Source: Polytrichum commune | Taxonomy: Eukaryota; Streptophyta; Polytrichopsida; Polytrichales; Polytrichaceae | Reading direction: 5' to 3' | NCBI GenBank assembly: GCA_950295325.1 | Contig: OX485807.1 | Span: 19,751,666 to 19,811,665 of the forward strand | DNA: 60,000 nucleotides | Shown here: one piece after another, positions 11,358-24,631 of the stretch | Position numbering within the stretch: position 1 is the stretch's first letter | How the letters are laid out: each line of letters starts with the position of its first letter | Translations under genes and position numbers: made by a program | The notes under the pieces: generated by a model | Databases searched by the model: none | What the model was told of the DNA's origin: nothing | What the model saw: only the letters and a program-made list of their open reading frames with translations

Positions 11358-12953
11358 TCATCTATGTCTGGGACGTTGAGCTTGAGCTCCCATGTCGGGG
11401 TTTCCTTTGCGCATCATAGCAGCAAATTCATCATAGTTGATTCGGCCATCATTGTCAGTGTCCACCTCTGCAATAATCTCCTTGATCGTCTGCGCATCCC
11501 CCATGCCATTCTTCTCCATGGCAATTTGGAGCTCCTCCATGGTGATGTAGCCACTATTGTCTGCATCAAAATGTTGGAATGCAGAAAACAAGTGATCCTC
11601 CTTCTCCATCTTGTTCATGTGCATGGTAGCAGTGATGAACTCGTTGAACTCGATGGTACCATTGCCGTCAACATCTGCAGCTTCCATGAGCTTCTTGACA
11701 TCAAACTCGTTGAGTTTTGAGCCTTGTCTTTTCAACCCTTCCCTCAGCTCCTCATACGTGATGGTGCCACTATTATCAGTATCCATGGCCTTAAACATCT
11801 CCCTCAACCCAATGATTTCATCCTCGGACAAACTCTCTGCAATAACCTTCAGGGCAAGCTTCTTCAGCTTATTGGCAGCTGAGAACTGCTTCAATCTGGA
11901 CAATACAGCGTTGTCGAGTGGCTGGTCGGGTGCTTCACCATCCTCCTTGATCCATGGGTGATTCAAAACCTGATGTGCAGTGAGACGATCTTTAGGGTCT
12001 TGCCTTAGCATTCTCCTCACCAGATCCTTTGCTCCGCTTGAGATTTTAGGCCATGGATCGCTGTGGAAGTCTACTTGTCCCCGCAGCACTGCATCAAAAA
12101 TGCCCTGCTCGGTTTCAGCCCAAAAAGGGGGAACTCCGCACAAAAGAATATACACTATCACTCCCGCACTCCACACATCAGCCTCAGGGCCATAACTCCT
12201 GCGCAAGACCTCTGGCGCAACATAGTATGCACTGCCTACAACATCTGTGAAGACTTCATTCGGCTTGAAAAACACAGAGAGGCCAAAATCGGTGGCCTTC
12301 AATGGGGCATCCTCCTGTTTGTTCAACAGCAGGAAATTTTCAGGCTTCAAATCCCGGTGGAACACTCCCAAAGAGTGGCACCTGTGTACCACATTCACAA
12401 TTGTCCTGCACAGAGAAGCCGCAGCCCGCTCACTGTAATGCCCCTTGGAGATGATGCGGTCGAAAAGCTCTCCCCCTGCACAAAGCTCCATCACCAGATG
12501 CACATAGTGCTTGTCTTCATACACCCCCTTCAGTTCAACAATGTTCTCAATCCCAGACAAATGATGCATGATCTGCACCTCCCGCTTCACATCCTCAATG
12601 TCCTCTTTGCATGTCAGTTTCCGCTTTGCAATTGACTTGCATGCAAAGAGCTCCCCGGTGTCTAATCTCGTGGCCAGGAATGTCACTCCAAATTGACCCC
12701 GCCCAAGCTCCTTCCCTAATGCATATGTCTGCCTGATGTCTTCTAAAGGCTTGCCAAGCACCGTGGATGACGCACTTGACACTGGCCGTGGCCTTGAGGC
12801 CACTGGCTTAGTGGAATTCTCGTTCTTTTTGGTGTGGGTGCTGTGATTACTGTTGTTTTGAGGAGGCGGAGTAGTGTGACTTCCCCCTTGATGCACGTGG
12901 CCACCCTCAGGTTTCTTCCCTCCAACACATGCCTTCATACCCTTGTTCCCCAT
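11358..12953 (-). CDS. CPK: Calcium-dependent protein kinase (CDPK), intronless
   Basis: A 531-residue Ser/Thr kinase activated directly by Ca2+. MGNKGMKAC supplies an N-myristoylation Gly2 and a palmitoylation-type Cys9, so membrane attachment is likely. A variable linker (about 13-76) precedes the kinase domain (77-335): glycine loop GRGQFG 84-89, Lys106, HRD 199-201, DFG 222-224 and GSAYYVAPE in the activation segment. An autoinhibitory/calmodulin-like junction follows (about 336-375). Four EF-hand loops start at Asp391, Asp427, Asp463 and Asp498, each with Glu at position 12, so all should bind Ca2+. Every key residue is present, so it should be active. The whole coding region is one exon, which is odd because plant CDPK genes normally carry several introns. 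A retrocopy, or loss of introns, is possible. Confidence 0.95.
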   Translation of the reverse strand: MGNKGMKACVGGKKPEGGHVHQGGSHTTPPPQNNSNHSTHTKKNENSTKPVASRPRPVSSASSTVLGKPLEDIRQTYALGKELGRGQFGVTFLATRLDTGELFACKSIAKRKLTCKEDIEDVKREVQIMHHLSGIENIVELKGVYEDKHYVHLVMELCAGGELFDRIISKGHYSERAAASLCRTIVNVVHRCHSLGVFHRDLKPENFLLLNKQEDAPLKATDFGLSVFFKPNEVFTDVVGSAYYVAPEVLRRSYGPEADVWSAGVIVYILLCGVPPFWAETEQGIFDAVLRGQVDFHSDPWPKISSGAKDLVRRMLRQDPKDRLTAHQVLNHPWIKEDGEAPDQPLDNAVLSRLKQFSAANKLKKLALKVIAESLSEDEIIGLREMFKAMDTDNSGTITYEELREGLKRQGSKLNEFDVKKLMEAADVDGNGTIEFNEFITATMHMNKMEKEDHLFSAFQHFDADNSGYITMEELQIAMEKNGMGDAQTIKEIIAEVDTDNDGRINYDEFAAMMRKGNPDMGAQAQRPRHR

Positions 12954-13585
12954 GGCTAGCCTCCAACACTTCCTGTCGGAATAACATCAACACATACAAA
13001 GGTTGAAATTACGTCTCCGAAGCTGGCGAGATCCTCCAAAAGATTACACGAAGAAAGTAACAGAAACCTAAGATCGGGTTCTGGAAAGAACACTAGAAAA
13101 TGTACTGTGCCGCCAACATGCATGAACATTCACATATTAAAAAAGAGTAGCATACCGAGAGAGGAAGAGCACTTGAGACGAGCGGTCTGGCTCGCGATCA
13201 CTCCCTCATAAGCTCTGATCCGCGCTATACCCCGCCCTGAAACGTTCATAGATTGATCGTCAGCAAAAAACAAATCAAAAGATGTACATGTCCTAAAAGT
13301 GTTGACATAAAACCACATGATGAACCAGGAAGGACGAATTCTAATTCGCGATATCCAGCTGCTGCATCCTTCAGATGTTCCAGATTTGTAAAAAGCAGCC
13401 CTCACACACCCATGCAGCTTCACCTACTCAACCGTCCGAACCTCACAAAACCTCAATCACGGAGAAGGTCCTGATCCATTCCATCGATATAGGAAACCCA
13501 GTCGTTCAGACCCCATTCGACCCGACCGTCACACATGCGACTTAACCAGATTGAAGCCAGCTATAACATCAACCAAAGTCCAGGT

Positions 13586-14230
13586 CTCCAAATGCAGCCA
13601 CCAGTCAGAGACTTAACGCAAAATTCAACTACCTCAAGAACTCGACCACCGCAAAACCTGAAGCACAGAAACTGAAAACCCGGTTCTCTACAACCACTTC
13701 ACTCCGAGAGCCACACATAACAGCCACGCCAGCTACACACACCCTGGACATCTCCCAAACCTCCAGATGCATCCGTTGCAAATCCACCACCTGAAATGCC
13801 ATCGGACAGTCGCAAAAACTAAATTCCACAAAAACACCACGGAAATCGGAACCCCAGAAATCCAAACCCATTCATCCCACAACTCCACCACATCCCATCA
13901 ACCATCATCAACTCCACACATTCTCAAAATCTCCAAAATGCAGTCACCGAACGCTCCCTAACATACCCATAGCGTAACTCCATTCCAAAAATATATATCA
14001 TAGCAACCGGAACCCCCGCCATCCGAACCTCTTTTAACGCATTTACCCACCACCACATTCCAACAACCATCATCTCACCCCGAAGAAAATCAGACCTCCA
14101 AATGTAACCACCAACCGCTCCCCAACCCATCCAGACCCTTGCTCCGATATACGCAGAACTCACAGCACCTTTACCAAAACCGAAACCCCAGTCGCTCTAA
14201 ACCCGCCGACCAGGACCGCCACACATGCCA
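13586..14230. repeat. C-rich degenerate tandem repeat, period 166-178 bp
   Basis: Units start at about 13586, 13764, 13930 and 14096, each with a word like 'tctccaaatgcagccacc', and share 'ccgaccgtcacacatgc'-type words. The plus strand is very C-rich and G-poor. It lies 0.6-1.3 kb upstream of the CDPK start, in its promoter or leader region. Confidence 0.55.
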
Positions 14231-14632
14231 AAACACATGGCAGCCATGAATGGTAGCGACTGCCGTACCTAGTTGACGATCGCGGTGAGAAGCTCCGGCG
14301 AGTGATCGACAGCGTGCAGATTGCAATGTGGTGCGGGCAAGGAGACGATGAAACCCTAACCGGGGGCACGCCACCACGTCATGTGCAGCGGACCGGGGGG
14401 TCCGGCGGCTTTCGATGTCCCTGTTCACACTGCGCCGATTGTGAACCCGTTCGGCGCTATTTCGTTCGGGGAATGCAGAGGTAGTTAGTAGTAGTACCTC
14501 CCCTGACACTTCCACTGTACCATGCCATGTACGGTTGGGCCCTCCTCGTTGGTCCTAAAATATTTATGGGCTTTAACTTATGTGTATGCATGGACACGTG
14601 GCATGTGATTGGAGAGAGGGAATAGTCGTTTA

Positions 14633-15144
14633 CTGTACTCCCTCTTTAGTATGACACGTTTGGGAAACACACAAAAAGTCGTGTTATCGAGGTGTTGTCT
14701 TCTCATTAATATGACAAATGGCGTAAAGTTGTCGTATTAATCGAGGGAATACAAAAACACGAGTAATATGAGCTTCAAATTATAAATAACGAGTTTAAGC
14801 AGTATAGATGGTATGAAATAATAACTTATAACTCCAAACAAATAAAAATATTGTTCAAGAACTTTTGAAATAGGAGTCCAAAGATCTCTGGTGTTGCCTA
14901 CCCAAGTTAGCAACTGTCATCTTATCTAAATTCCCTGCTAACTTTTGAGAGTTAATAATTTCATTAACATCAAAATATAAAAAGTTCTCTAATGTGACAA
15001 AACAAGGATTTTAAATGTTGCATTATCGAGTGTCATAGTCGTATAAAAGAGGGAGTTTTGAAACTAAAAGTTTGGTCTCGCAAAAATGTGTCGTAATATC
15101 GAGGGTGTTGTATAAACAAATGTTGTATTAACGAGGTTAGACTG
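14633..15144. mobile_element. Pogo/Lemi-like non-autonomous element, copy 1
   Basis: About 512 bp, flanked by TA on both sides. The right end reads (inverted) CAGTCTAACCTCGTTAATAC, like the CAGT...CCTC.nTAA ends of plant pogo-type elements (Emigrant/Lemi). The left end (CTGTACTCCCTCTTTAGTAT) matches it only loosely. An inverted copy lies at 43958-44302 and a truncated one at 30913-31060. There is no transposase. Confidence 0.6.
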
Positions 15145-15147
15145 TAC

Positions 15148-15748
15148 AATTGTACCTCTCATTTACACAACATAAAAAAAATTCAATTCAATTCAATTCA
15201 ATTTTAAACAACCCTTTTAATAGTATGAAACCCATAGGTTACTATGTTTAGTTTATCTAACACTGGAATTAGTTTTTATGACTCGTATTGTGTTAGTTCA
15301 CACATGCCCCTAAGTCCCAAGTCAGTTGAGATCAATCCTTGCAATATAAGCCAGTGAATGCATGAAAGTTGAGGCTTACCACTTCACACGGTGTCCCAAG
15401 TCCCAAGTGTGACATGGGTGCTTACATGGCAACATTTTTTGGAGGTGAGGCTTGGGACTTGTGTTGAGAGTTGGGTCAAGCAAAAAGCTATGCCCAACTC
15501 TCAAAAAACGTCCCGCGATCTTTTTTGCATAAAATAATTGAGATGTGACTTTAATGATAACTAACATTTTTTTAATGATCTTTTTAGGCTCAAAGTTGGG
15601 ACTTGGTCACATAAGTGAGACTTGGGACTTGGGTCCCCATGTGAATTGGCCCTTACTTTAGTCCAAGTCATTTGAGATGAATCGGCCGCAAACTTAAAGG
15701 GGGTCAAAGTTTTTCATGTTGGATGGATAAGAGGTACAGTCATATGCA
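15148..15748. mobile_element. MITE copy B with nested second MITE
   Basis: The left end GTACCTCTCATTTACACAAC and the right end (inverted) GTACCTCTTATCCATCCAAC bound the element; internal words match copy C at 44.4 kb. It contains five copies of ATTCA at about 15181 and a nested insertion at about 15289-15655 of the family also seen at 2927-3045. That insertion explains why this copy is three times longer than copy C. Confidence 0.6.
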
Positions 15749-18595
15749 ATAAATTCTCTCTACTATGTGATTGCGGTTTTTATGCGCAAAGTTGTTGGTT
15801 GCAAGGAAAGTGGCTCTTGCCATCCTAGCCCTTCCCAACTTGGATGGACGGCCTCGATGGAAGTTGGCCTCCTTAACCTCGATGACCTCAGGGGTATCTC
15901 GTGTTGGAAGAGTGTTTTGAATAGCCACCTCACATCATCATTTGGGTCCCACACTTGGCATGGTGATTCTTATACATTTGAAAAAAAATGGGCGCAAGTC
16001 CCATTAGGTTTCAATTTGATATGAAGGAGAACGATGCTCCAAGGTGAATTTGATCCTTGTAGAATGTCACTTAGAATTGAGCGAGGAGGCAAGTTTTCTT
16101 GTCCAAGGATGTTGCCCCTTGTAAGAATAAGCTTGTTTAGCAATTTGGGCAACAACCCAAATCAAACAAGCTCCAAAGATGGCATTCAAGTTCAATGTGT
16201 GAGATACGCATCACCCAGTCAATAAACCTTCACCACCTCTAGAAGAGGCATATGAACTTCATATTTCAAATTATCACATGTACGTTTTCCAATTTTGTAC
16301 ACATGTGTATATTTTTATTGAGAGTCTACATCCATCCCATCATCCAAACTAAAGAAAACAAAATTTTCACTACCTGCCCCAACTTGATAACTTCAACTTT
16401 GCAACCATTGGATCTTCTCAAATTTTGTTGGAATGATGACAAATTTGTTCCCACTCCTTCATTATGAAAGTGGTCGATCAAAACAAATGTTGATCATAGT
16501 GAGCTCAAATGCCCTCGACATCAAGGGTAGTATGACAATTCCAAGTTCATTGGAATGCACCCTGGACCAAGAAAGGGTTCAAACTAGGCTCGTGGACACC
16601 CATGCCATCGTCATTGCATGGGTCATGTAACAATAAAATAAGTATGTGTGTGGGCTTCATGTGGTCTTTCTACTTAATGGAACACCTATTTTTGGAGGTG
16701 TAAGTATATGGTAAGGCTTATTGTTTAGGATAGATGCCAAAAAGATGTGGTAGTACTTTAAAATGAGATTGAACTATGTGTTCAAAATATAAATATCAAT
16801 GAAAAACTCATTGTGCTATAAATATTAGTAAGTTAACCTTTAAAAGTCATTTGATATCCCAAAGGAGCTTTGGAGACAAGATAAATGACTTTTTTTTCGT
16901 TGGTATTGTTAGAAATGTTATCAAAATATGACCTTTATTGAAATAGCATCATCCTTCTAGTGAGCTTCTCCAATTCGAGAAATTCATTGAAAATAGGGTG
17001 CAAATACAACAAAAGGATCATATAATATATTGTACATTTTCATGCAATATATAGTACTTCTAGGCACCATTTCTACACATGATTCTTTTTTCAATCTTTC
17101 AAGCTACATTTTACATGGATTAGTAGGAGCTCGGTGACACAATTTCATTCTCTTCTATCTTGATGTGATTTTTTTTATGAATATTTAGAATCATGATCTT
17201 GTACATGAATATGATGGATGTAATTATTAGACAGTTTGTAAGAATCGTAAATTTTAATTCATTTTATGAGCAACAGTTGGGCATGGTGTCATTCACTTAA
17301 GGGTCACTTCACACACAAGCCACGGGCCGTGACCATGAAATTGTGAGAGCCCACAAGAAAGCGTCCAAAGGCCATCCCAAGACACCTCCAAAGTCATGTA
17401 GTGTGGTCTCGGACCCTCAAGTGTGTGTGAAGTCATATGTATTGGGCCCTCAACCAAATGCTATTTCAATGAATTTCTATTCATGTAGGTCCTCACGCAT
17501 GATAAAACAGACTAAACCAACAGTTGTGAGCATTCGGAGTGCCATGGTCTCCTAGTTTTGTGTTAGGCCTACCTCCAAGAGGTGGTTTTTGAATATAATC
17601 CAAGTGACCATGAATCATGATCCATTCGATACTATGTAGGAATGCATGTAGACTTTACATCCATCTTACATTCACATACTTCATTTGTCCCTCAACTGTA
17701 GTGTGAAGCGAACTTGGACTGGATCCGCCTTTTCCACCAATGAGAGTGTGCTTGAAGTGTAATGGTCACATGCTCTTAGTTATCTCACCTTCAAAACACT
17801 TGGTGACCTTTAAAGGTTGAGGTAGACATGTCTTATTCAAACACCTACAACTAGAGTTGCAAATTGGTTCATTATCATCTTCAAGCAAAAATTGATCGTA
17901 TTATAATAAGGATTGATAAAATGAACTTGTTGGGTGGGAAAAAAACAAGAATGCGCTAAATCCCGGCTAGGATAATATTCACAAGCACACCTTGAATGCA
18001 CAAGTCAATGTCATGCCAATTACCGCCCATGTCAATTTGGAAATGCATTTTAGGATCATGTGTTCCTACTACTGTAAGGACAAGCTTATGTGAGTGTGCA
18101 CCATGATACAAAGAGATGAACAAGACAACCCGCAAATTTTATTTATTATTTTAAAAAAATTGTCTAGGAAGGGGACAAGGTGAGAGTTATTGAAAATACG
18201 ATGTGCTTAAAAAAAAGGTTTGTTTGTTTGATTTGTCTTCTTTGTGGTAGAGATAGCCATTTGCAAAAGTGCACATGCATTTACCTTGCAAATGCCCATA
18301 ATAAGATAATAGTGACAAGCATTGTTACTTTTATTAAGAGGTCTTCTTTTCACAGTTCGCCAACAAATGATTGTCTTTACGCATTGTAGTTTTGTTGAAA
18401 GCATCGGAAATAACTCTATTCCAACAATGTGAGACAATCTCCTTAATATAGTGATTGCCATATGCATTCATGGCTCTTAAATTTCCAAGTCCCCATGTGT
18501 TTTACTTTCTATTTCTAAACCACTCGATTTGATTTTCAAAAGACTATGTCTTTTTCTTATGACAAGGTGTAAGAGCGTGCCCACTACCGCCTCGA
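15749..18595. other. AT-rich intergenic sequence, no gene seen
   Basis: Only short, random-looking reading frames. A stretch at about 17300-17420 ('gccacgggccgtgaccatga') has diverged relatives at about 21430-21880 and 22020-22100, so parts are old dispersed repeats. Confidence 0.45.
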
Positions 18596-18945
18596 GCTAG
18601 ATCAAATTTTCATTTGGCTGGATCCCGCCCCTCCCACGCCTCCTTCACGGTCCGGTCTTCCTGCCCGCACATGCATGGAAACTCTTCCTCGTTGGGAACC
18701 AGTGTGACAATACCCGGTCAAAATTACAAATATTAAAGTTGACATCACTTTCATTATTCTCAAGTTAATTGACGGAGTTCCTTCACATGCCCAAGGAGCT
18801 CAATGGCTTAAGTGACTGGGTATTGTCACATTGGTTCCCAACGGGAAAGAGTTCCCACGCAAGTGTGGGCAGGAAGACCGGGTAGTGAAAGAGGTGTGGG
18901 AGGGGCGGGGCCCAGCTGAGTGAAGATGTGATCTAGCCCCGGGCC
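18596..18945. repeat. Imperfect inverted repeat, arms of about 125 bp
   Basis: The left arm (18596-18720, with 'gatcccgcccctcccac', 'ggtcttcctgcccgcac', 'gttgggaaccagtgtgacaa') is the inverse of the right arm (18815-18945). The loop is about 95 bp. Shape and size suggest a foldback element or MITE; I could not fix a target-site duplication. Confidence 0.65.
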
Positions 18946-19014
18946 CCACGACCCATTGCCCACCAAACATGCAAAGTGGGACATGTAGGCTTTGGATAGC
19001 CTCTCCAATGTCTG

Positions 19015-19948
19015 GGAAGATTTTTGAGCATAATTTGTTAAGATCCTAGTGTTCCCAAATCCAACCGGTTACATGTTGCGATCTTTTGGTTTTTCTTGGT
19101 TAAATTGGGGTATATTCTATAGATTCCTCTAAAACGATGGGTAACTTTCCTTAAGTCTTGAACTTTAACCAGTTCATCTATAACTAGCAGTCAATTCTCC
19201 CCATTCATTCAGCCTCTCATTGGGTCCGGCCTCTCAAGCCTCGCGACTGGTTGGGCATGCCACCCCTCCCCCTTGAATAGGAAGTACTCCCTCCGTTTCA
19301 AAATAAAAGTTACTTCTCATAATATCCGTGGGCTTAAGGTCATTTTTCGCAGTTTTAGCACAAAGTTGCGTGCGTTGCATAGCTCTCACTAAGCAATTTC
19401 TGACGAGCTAGGGATGTCCATAGTAACACCCGTTCATCACCATTGATGATGGACACCGATTGATCTCACACATAAAACCACGTTGATGTGCGTCGACGCC
19501 ATCGAGTCCAAATATCAATTGTTAAACAAGTGCAAATTGTTATTTGACTTGGTATTTCACCTGCAACAACATTCGCATTGTTTCTAGCAACATTCCAGTT
19601 CGTTTGGCAGAGTTTGAGAAGAAATTTCACCAAATGTAACTTTTATTTCGTAACGCGGTTTATGTCCAAACGTAACTTTTATTTTAAAACGGAGTGAGTA
19701 AACAATAACATTGCAACACCTAAGGCAATAACAACCGCTAGTTATGGATGAATCGGTTGAGTTTGAAAAATAACTAGTTGAAATTCAAAATTTCGGGAAG
19801 ATTACCGATTGATTAATAAAGAGTAAGTTATAGAATGTACCTTCAAAAATAAAGAAAACCAAAAGATTTCATCTTGCAACTGGTTGGACTTGGAAGCCCT
19901 AGGATATCAACCAATCATACCCAAAAGTCTCCCGGGACACTAACCTAA
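19015..19948. repeat. Element with long inverted arms of about 190 bp
   Basis: Arms at 19020-19195 and 19735-19945 are inverted copies of about three-quarters identity ('tccaaccggttacatg', 'gatcttttggttttt', 'ataactagcagt'). A third copy is solo at 3630-3835. A Stowaway-like MITE sits between the arms. Long terminal inverted repeats of this size are typical of Mutator-like elements, but no target duplication is clear. Confidence 0.45.
19287..19698. mobile_element. Stowaway-like MITE
   Basis: 412 bp with CTCCCTCCGTTTCAAAATAA at the left and its near inverse at the right (inverted: CTCACTCCGTTTTAAAATAA), flanked by TA on each side. This is the terminal sequence and target site of Stowaway (Tc1/mariner) MITEs. 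There is no coding capacity. Confidence 0.8.
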
Positions 19949-19977
19949 GCTCCGACGACTGAGGTTTGTTAATACAT

Positions 19978-20190
19978 TGATTATCCCAATTAGTGTGTGT
20001 TACTATTCGGAGTTACAAAGTGCAATTATGTGGAACTTACGAGTTCAAGTTTACTAACAAAAATTCTATAGGTTTTTTGGACATTATAAAACATGAATGA
20101 CTTTGGCAAAATATAGTTTTACATTCTCGACGAATAGTTATATCATTATGTTAACTCCGAATAGTAACACACACAAATTGGAATAATTGG
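19978..20190. repeat. Small hairpin repeat, 38-bp arms
   Basis: Near-perfect inverted arms 'gtgtgtgttactattcggagtta' occur at about 19978-20016 and 20150-20190, with a loop of about 135 bp. Possibly a minimal MITE. Confidence 0.6.
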
Positions 20191-22204
20191 TGTAGTATCT
20201 AGGCTCTAAAAGGTCTTGCAGCGGGTCAGAACAACCTTGCCTATGGTGCCCTTGGCTCCATGTTGCACATGCGCATGTATTAAATTGAAAATGGCCCCGT
20301 TTAAGGTCGAGGCATCTATAACCAATAAAATAATAGGGTTTGCAATTTGTTAAGGAGGAGTAATAGTGGGCAATTTGATTTGTTGCAAAGAGAACATGAG
20401 AATGCAACAAATTTTTTTTAAATTCATGAAAATGGGAATTGCTTCAAAAATTTAAGTGGTAAAATTAGGGTAGCACATAGTCGATCTATAGGTTAACCCA
20501 TATCCGCTCATCTAAGTTCTAATGCTTGGCTACGATAATTGTCAAAACTCTTAAGAGGGTAATCGATCACAAGCTACCACCACGTAAACTTTAACTCTAT
20601 TCCCTTAAAAAATAGCACTACATGGCCCTAGTGAATGATCAAATGAACATGGTCGACTATGGATGCCTTTAACTTATTATTGGGGTACACTGAATACCGA
20701 GGCCAATACCATTTATTACTGGGAGGTGTTGCGCTCAACCTAACACCAACATGGGACCTATGACCACTCAAAGACAAGGGCGTTGCATGGGGCATGGGAT
20801 CACTTTAGAATGAAAATCTAAGACCTCTAAGGATCTTTACAATGACCTTACTCCCATTGGTGCACAACAACCGGAAAACATCTTATGTTGGAATATGTGT
20901 TTTCTTGCAAGAAGCAATATCAAATTCACAATAAGCCAAAACCTTTTGAGAGTTGTTTCAAGTGATTTGAAACCATGAGTTGCATGAGGTGATGGAGAAT
21001 GGGCAAAATGAATGTATCCATAACCTAGTCAATTTCCTTACATAGTGAATTTATTTAATAAAAAAAATTTGGGACATTTCAGCACAAAGTGTTGATTATA
21101 AACATTAACATACGTTTAATTATGTTCCTGATTTCTAATAGTAAGAATGTTTGATGATGTCTTCCCACTTATTGTTTATGATTATTCTCATAAGGTCCTT
21201 GGAAACATGCTCTTATAACATGTGATCCTTCAATAGGTGGAATAGGCTCGATTCTATTACGTAATGGTAGACTTGTTGCTGTGGAGAGTTGAAGCTTTTG
21301 CATGCGGAAAATGATTACACAATTAGGGAACAAGAAATAACAACGATTATTCATGCAATTTGAATGTGGAGTTGCTATTTAGAAGGTTCAGATTGTGTTG
21401 TGGTCACCGGTCACAACCCTAACCTTGTGAAAGTGTGCAATATGTATTACATCTTAGAGGCACTTTGCACTAGAGCTTGAGGGCCCGCAACCATTGAAAT
21501 TTGGTGTCCCTCGTTAGTAGAAGAGGTTGAGACTGTCCCACTTCACTTTACACTAGAGAGAGCTTGACCCTTGTGGACTGATGAACTTGAACATATTAAA
21601 ACTCTTCATTGAAACTTACATGGTATGAAATGGACAATATTTCATGGTCTAATGAGTTTTGCATCAACCCCTCCGCAAAAAAGAAAGTTGAATACAAAAG
21701 TAGGAGACCATGACACTTCAGAAATATCATGATCCTTTGTTGTACTACACTCAAAGGCCCATGACCGTGTGGCCTTCGAGTGAGTTTCAAGGGCCCTCAA
21801 AATTTCATGGTCACGACCCATGAGCACACAATAGACTTTGGAGTGGACCTTAGTACTCGCGTTGGAGAGAGCCTCATGGACTAAGAAACTTTGAATGAAT
21901 GAAAAAACTACATGAATGAAATGAATCATGACCTACCGATTTTTGCATCCACCTCTGAAAAATCAAGTCTAACATACAAAGAGACGATGACACTTCAAAA
22001 TCTTACAAATCTTGATTGTATTACACTGTGACCATACATTAGCCTTTGGATGACTTGCAAGGGCCTCGAAATAAATGGTTATGGCCCATTGGCATAGTAT
22101 AGGGTGGCCTCTATAAGTACTTACTAATTAGTGCACCCCTCGTGCCCCATGGTCCTTGGTTGATAACAATAGGAAAGTATTGGGTACTTCTCTGCATTGA
22201 TTAC
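20191..22204. other. No gene seen; old dispersed repeats
   Basis: AT-rich. At about 21480-22110 several related blocks ('catggtcacgacccatgagcac', 'gggccctc') recur in degenerate form. No coding block. Confidence 0.4.
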
Positions 22205-22355
22205 ATGCCATGCGTCAAAAGAAGAACTCTCCAGTCTCAATATCCTAACTAGAGTAAATAAAGTGTTTGTTCATATAACATCCACGGTTGCACCTAGGAT
22301 CAATGCCATTGGATGTGAAACAACTTCAGCTTTTTCATGGAATAGACGCTGTGCC
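22205..22355. repeat. Dispersed repeat, copy 1
   Basis: 'aagaactctccagtctc ... gtgtttgttcatataacatcc ... gccattggatgtgaaac' matches 31237-31372 over about 140 bp. Possibly a piece of a retrotransposon; the family is not identified. Confidence 0.5.
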
Positions 22356-22365
22356 TCGTGTATAA

Positions 22366-22759
22366 GAGCATCCTCAGTCGGTCTAGGTAAAGCTCACTGC
22401 AAACCAAAACCTATCTTTTGACTGACCTAAAATTAGAAACTGAATTTACCATCATTAGAAGCGCACCTAAATAAACGTGAGATATTTCTCAAGAACAAAG
22501 AATTGTAAAAATTTGACGTAGGTGAAATCCCTCATTGAAAACACCACATTTTCAAAATTTAGAGGGAGTGCACCAAATCTTGCTTTAAATGGAAAGATTC
22601 TCCCACACTCCCTCCAAATTTTTGACATTTAGAGGGAGTGTGGGAGGATCTATCCATTTTTAAGCAAGATTTGGTGCACTCCCTCTAAATTTTGAGCAAT
22701 TTTAAGCAAGATAGGTCTTGGTTTGCAGTGAGCTTTACCTAGACCGACTGAGGATGCTC
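22366..22759. mobile_element. Harbinger-like MITE with TAA target site
   Basis: 394 bp with inverted ends of about 53 bp (GAGCATCCTCAGTCGGTCTA...), flanked by TAA at 22363-22365 and 22760-22762. An inner inverted pair (tagagggagtgcaccaaatc and inverse) makes most of it one hairpin. The GAGCATC end and TAA duplication fit Tourist/PIF-Harbinger MITEs. Confidence 0.8.
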
Positions 22760-22762
22760 TAA

Positions 22763-24631
22763 CCAAGGAATATTGTCCCATGGTCTAGCATATCCAACTA
22801 TAGGTTGTACGTAGTATAGATGTCCCAATATGAAAAAAATAGGTTAGGATAGGACCTCCTTGCCTATGCCACTAAAGGTTGGGTGAACAAACACTTGAAA
22901 TCTTATTATTTTGGAACCTTGCGTCCAAATGCTTGGAAATGATGGTACTTGGAAACATTCTCTATCCCACTTGAGCATCATTCATGGTGCAAACCAATGT
23001 TGGACCGGTAGAAGGTACGTGGGTGTTACTAAGCTCGCTTCTCATGTTCTTAAACTTCTACCAATTAGACTTACACAACAACCATATGTTGCATATGATG
23101 AAGCAAATCTACGATGAAGCATTAGTCAAAATCAAACCTCCCATGATTTAGTTATGGTTATTGGAAGTGCATCATGTTTGTTGATTCCATAACTAAATGG
23201 TCCAGTCTTCTCAATTGTGTCCATTATTGAGTGTGAAGTGGCTAAACCTTTTGAAGACGCAATCTACTTTCTTTAAAGCAAGTGTCTTTATGGTGTTTGT
23301 TCTTTAATCCTCACCTAACCACACACCAATCAAATACATGTATCCAATTGAGAACATAAAAAAATAACAACCATGTATCTTATAGGTGAATGCATGGGTA
23401 TCCATAATAGTGTCAAAAATGTAATACCAATCAATATTGATACTTGGTTGGTATGTCAAGATGAGAGAATTTTTGTATACTTGACTTATTGTTTGGGTCA
23501 ATAACAATCTAAAGAATATTGACACTATGCAAATACTTGGGTATGAAGGTTTTTGTATGGTAGATAGACCCAAATGGTATTCAAAATATAAGCACTATCA
23601 AATACATTTACCCTATTGGTATAAGAATAAGAGAAATCCTCTTTATGGATACCCAAATATTATATATAGCAAAATAACTAAACCAATCAAACACTAATGC
23701 GAACCATTACCACCTTTTGAACACTATCATAAAGCATGTGTTTTCAAATTTTAAATATATTGTCCATTAAATTGGGGTAAATAAAATAAAATTAGTAAAG
23801 TGAGTGTAGATTGTGACGAATTAATAACTAACCTAGGGGGGTTAATTCATAATATTGTCCTCTTGGTAGGTGTTAGGAAAACAAACCGCTCTATCTTATG
23901 AGAGGTCTATTTCATATTTATTGCATTGTTTACGGTAACTAATGTGGACCACACTAAAAACAAGAAAACCAACACTAAAAGTATTGGAGATAATACTATA
24001 GATGCACATTACATTTCAACCCATAATATCCAACATTGGAGGTCTACGTTCTAGGTACGATATGTATGTTGGATAAGAAATCATATGGGAGACTTTTAAC
24101 AAAGCGAGATCCAATCTATACCCTCTACCGTTCTTTCCCCTTTTGAAAGAGGTTCTTTTGCAAGGAGATGATTGTCACACTCATTATAAGGAGAAAAAAA
24201 ATCATGCCATTTGGCTCTAGTGTTGTAAATCTCAGTCACTTTCACAGCTGACAAGGCATATCCCCATCTCAAAATGTCCTCTCCTCTACGCACTCACCTC
24301 GCTGCCCATTTTTCATACATGATGGAGCCAAACTAAGACACAAATAACCACAACCAGGATTCTTCATGAAACTGGGAAATGCCATCTTGTCAGGTGCGGC
24401 AACTATCTGGTTTGCTCCCCTATCTAAGTTAGCTATCACCATCAACTAACGTGACAAAACTTTCATCACATTGGTCGTTTTTTCATGCCACGAATGTAGA
24501 CTCCCCATACATACCTCTGTCTAGTATTTGTGTCCAGTGTACACCCAGATGGTAAGGCTTACAGGTGGATGGCCAGTAGTAGGGTATCAAAAGAATGAAA
24601 ACTACAATGAGGTGGAAACCGCAGAAGTTTA
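22763..24631. other. No gene seen
   Basis: AT-rich intergenic sequence. The last few hundred bases next to 24632 are probably the 3' untranslated region of CYP51. Confidence 0.4.
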
